A DNA stretch of 7,522 bases from Gemmatimonadaceae bacterium (lineage in GTDB: Bacteria; Gemmatimonadota; Gemmatimonadetes; Gemmatimonadales; Gemmatimonadaceae): contig JADGGM010000133.1 of NCBI GenBank assembly GCA_019689955.1, positions 1 through 7,522 on the forward strand, in the 5' to 3' direction. Under the pieces are notes generated by a model. That model was given only the letters and a program-made list of their open reading frames with translations. It did not search any database and was not told the origin of the DNA. The position numbers were made by a program, and so were the translations under genes. Positions 5,746 to 7,522 of this stretch are shown in pieces. Numbering within the stretch: the first letter of the stretch is position 1; each line of letters begins with the position of its first letter.

Positions 5746-7422
5746 CTACCCCCGCACCAGCTTCTTGTACTTGATCCGATGCGGCTGGTCCGCGTCCGGC
5801 CCCTTCCGCTTCCGCAGATCCTCGATGTACGACTGATAGTTCCCCTCGTGCCACACCACCTCGCTGTTCCCCTCGAACGCGAGGATGTGCGTCGCCACCC
5901 GGTCCAGGAACCACCGGTCGTGCGAGATCACCACCACGCACCCGGAGAACTCCACCACCGCCTCCTCCAGCGCGCGCAGCGTGTCCACGTCCAGGTCGTT
6001 CGTCGGCTCGTCGAGCAAGAGTAGGTTCCCCCCGCTCTTCAACAGCTTCGCCAGGTGCAGCCGGTTCCGCTCCCCGCCCGAGAGGTCCTTCACCTTCTTC
6101 TGCTGGTCCGCGCCGCGGAAGTTGAAGCTCGACAGATACGCCCGCGCGTTGAGCTCCCGCTTCCCCACCTCGATCGTGTCCCGCCCCTCGCTCACCTCCT
6201 CGTACACCGTGTGCTCCCCGTCGAGCACGCGCCCCTGATCCACGTACGCGATCCGCACCGTCTCCCCGATGCGCAGCGTGCCGCCGTCGGGCTGCTCCTC
6301 ACCCACGATCATCCGGAAGAGCGTCGTCTTCCCCGCGCCGTTGGGCCCGATCACCCCGACGATCCCGCCGCGCGGGAGGCTGAACGAGAGGTTGTCGAAC
6401 AAGAGCCGGTCGCCGAACGCCTTGCGCAGCTCCGTCGCGATCACCACGTCGTTCCCGAGACGCGGCGGCGGGGGGATGACGATCTCGTTCTGCATCACCC
6501 GCTCGGCGCTCTCCTGCGCCACCAGCTCCTCGTACCGCGTGATGCGCGCCTTGCTCTTCGCCTGACGCGCCCGCGGCGCCATGCGCACCCACTCCAGCTC
6601 ACGCTCCAACGTCCGCTGCCGCGCCGACGCCTGCTTCTCCTCCTGCGCCAGCCGCAACTTCTTCTGCTCCAGCCAGGAGCTGTAGTTCCCCTCCCACGGG
6701 ATCCCGCGGCCACGGTCCAGCTCCAGGATCCACTTCGCCACGTTGTCGAGGAAGTACCGGTCGTGCGTGATCGCCACCACCGTACCGGGGAACTCCGCCA
6801 GGTGCCGCTCCAGCCACGCCACACTCTCGGCGTCGAGATGGTTCGTCGGCTCGTCGAGCAGCAGGAGGTCCGGCTGCTCCAGCAGCACGCGACACAGCGC
6901 CACGCGGCGACGCTCACCGCCGGACAGCGCCGTCACGTCCGCATCCGCGGGCGGAAGACGGAGCGCATCCATCGCGATCTCGATCTTCCGGTCGATCTCC
7001 CACGCGTTCGTCGCGTCGATCCGCTCCTGCACCCGCGCCTGCTCGTCGAGCAGCTTCTGCATCTCGTCATCCGACATCGCCTCGGCGAAACGCGCCGAGA
7101 TCTGCTCGAACCGCGTGAGCAGATCGCGCAGCTCCCGCACCCCCTCTTCCACGTTCCCCCGCACATCCTTCGTCGGATCGAGCTGCGGCTCCTGCGGGAG
7201 ATACCCGATGCGCGTCCCCGCCGCGGGCCACGCTTCACCCTGAAAGTCGGTGTCCACCCCCGCCATGATGCGGAGCAACGACGACTTCCCCGCGCCGTTC
7301 GGGCCCAGCACGCCGATCTTCGCCCCGGGATAGAACGACAGCCAGATACCATCGAGGATGACCCGCGAGGGAGGAACGACCTTCCGCAGGTCCTTCATGA
7401 CGTAGATGAATTGCGGTGCCAC
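5746..7422 (-). CDS. ettA: Energy-dependent translational throttle protein EttA (ABC-F ATPase)
   Basis: This 558-residue cytosolic ABC-F protein carries two ATPase domains and no membrane segment. EttA binds the ribosomal E site and tunes the first elongation step according to ATP/ADP level. Domain 1 has Walker [10 protein letters not shown] (40-48), signature LSGGE (166-170), Walker B LLLLDE ending at Glu191, and the switch His220. Domain 2 has GPNGAGKTT (359-367), LSGGE (447-451), Walker B ending at Glu472, and His501. The insertion at about 95-140 matches the EttA arm, and the linker at about 242-322, with RQAKSKAR (286-293), matches the segment that contacts P-site tRNA. Length is close to the E. 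coli protein (555). The start is GTG at 7420-7422, with AAGGA six bases upstream. It gives an N-terminus ([10 protein letters not shown]) that aligns with the usual EttA start, unlike the ATG at residue 9. The strong preference for C or G in third codon positions contrasts with the operon downstream. Confidence 0.97.
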   Translation of the reverse strand: MAPQFIYVMKDLRKVVPPSRVILDGIWLSFYPGAKIGVLGPNGAGKSSLLRIMAGVDTDFQGEAWPAAGTRIGYLPQEPQLDPTKDVRGNVEEGVRELRDLLTRFEQISARFAEAMSDDEMQKLLDEQARVQERIDATNAWEIDRKIEIAMDALRLPPADADVTALSGGERRRVALCRVLLEQPDLLLLDEPTNHLDAESVAWLERHLAEFPGTVVAITHDRYFLDNVAKWILELDRGRGIPWEGNYSSWLEQKKLRLAQEEKQASARQRTLERELEWVRMAPRARQAKSKARITRYEELVAQESAERVMQNEIVIPPPPRLGNDVVIATELRKAFGDRLLFDNLSFSLPRGGIVGVIGPNGAGKTTLFRMIVGEEQPDGGTLRIGETVRIAYVDQGRVLDGEHTVYEEVSEGRDTIEVGKRELNARAYLSSFNFRGADQQKKVKDLSGGERNRLHLAKLLKSGGNLLLLDEPTNDLDVDTLRALEEAVVEFSGCVVVISHDRWFLDRVATHILAFEGNSEVVWHEGNYQSYIEDLRKRKGPDADQPHRIKYKKLVRG

Positions 7423-7428
7423 GACGTG

Positions 7429-7433
7429 TCCTT
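7429..7433 (-). promoter_or_regulatory. Shine-Dalgarno of ettA
   Basis: The - strand reads AAGGA six bases before the GTG start of ettA. It supports initiation at GTG rather than at the ATG eight codons further in. Confidence 0.7.
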
Positions 7434-7484
7434 ACGCTGTGAGCTGGGTTCAATGGAGCGGGAAATCTAACGCGCTCCCCCCGA

Positions 7485-7516
7485 GGCGCGGAGCGCCCCG
7501 CCCGCTACGGGCGCTC
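7485..7516. repeat. G+C-rich inverted repeats upstream of ettA
   Basis: GAGCGCCC (7491-7498) pairs perfectly with GGGCGCTC (7509-7516) across a 10-base spacer. The alternative hairpin GGCGC (7485-7489) with GCGCC (7493-7497) overlaps its left arm, so the two cannot form at once. No T tract follows in either direction. It may end a gene beyond the right edge or lie in the ettA leader; the window stops too soon to tell. Confidence 0.5.
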
Positions 7517-7522
7517 GGGCAC

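Noticed and set aside
5555..5941. 128-codon - strand frame spanning the ettA end and the intergenic region
   Set aside because: Its start lies inside ettA in another frame and its sequence is Gly/Arg-rich; no start codon with a ribosome-binding site lies in the intergenic part.
6055..7470. 471-codon open frame on the + strand opposite ettA
   Set aside because: It is extremely Arg/Leu/His/Pro-rich and lies fully antisense to a clear ettA with all ABC motifs. The strong third-position G/C preference of ettA removes stops from this frame.
7450..7475. Possible -10 box for ettA (TAGATT on the - strand)
   Set aside because: Four of six bases match the consensus, but no acceptable -35 lies 16-18 bases upstream, so I do not call a promoter.

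Overview
The window is bacterial DNA of moderately high G+C with tightly packed genes. It looks like a stretch of chromosome carrying an accessory operon. Two recognisable household-type genes sit at the edges: the 3' end of a short-chain dehydrogenase/reductase gene on the + strand (1-107) and a complete ettA on the - strand (5746-7422). I cannot name the organism. GTG starts with clear Shine-Dalgarno sequences and the strong G/C third-position preference in ettA fit a G+C-rich Gram-negative such as a member of Gemmatimonadota, but that is only a guess.

Layout, left to right: 1-107, C-terminal 34 codons of an SDR oxidoreductase; 108-277, a short convergent intergenic gap with a hairpin followed by TTT after the SDR gene; 278-5466, five - strand genes forming one operon; 5467-5745, a 279-bp gap with several hairpins and the likely promoter/leader of the operon; 5746-7422, ettA; 7423-7522, the ettA leader and a G+C-rich inverted repeat.

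The operon is the main interest. In transcription order it encodes (1) a 612-residue protein with about ten membrane segments, (2) a 277-residue membrane-anchored von Willebrand factor A (VWA) protein with an intact-looking MIDAS motif, (3) a 405-residue protein with a MotA/ExbB/ZorA-like membrane part and a coiled-coil tail of about 240 residues, (4) a 191-residue MotB/ExbD/ZorB-like protein with one N-terminal membrane segment, a coiled coil and a C-terminal domain, and (5) a 245-residue protein with about four membrane segments. All four internal junctions are the same 4-base ATGA overlap, so the five products are probably made together and may form one envelope complex. Proteins 3 and 4 look like an ion-driven stator pair (the fold class of MotAB, ExbBD, TolQR and the ZorAB motor of Zorya anti-phage defence), here joined to a VWA protein and two membrane proteins I do not recognise. 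No nuclease, helicase, TonB, flagellar or OmpA-type peptidoglycan-binding gene is visible. An anti-phage or envelope role is therefore an inference, not a finding.
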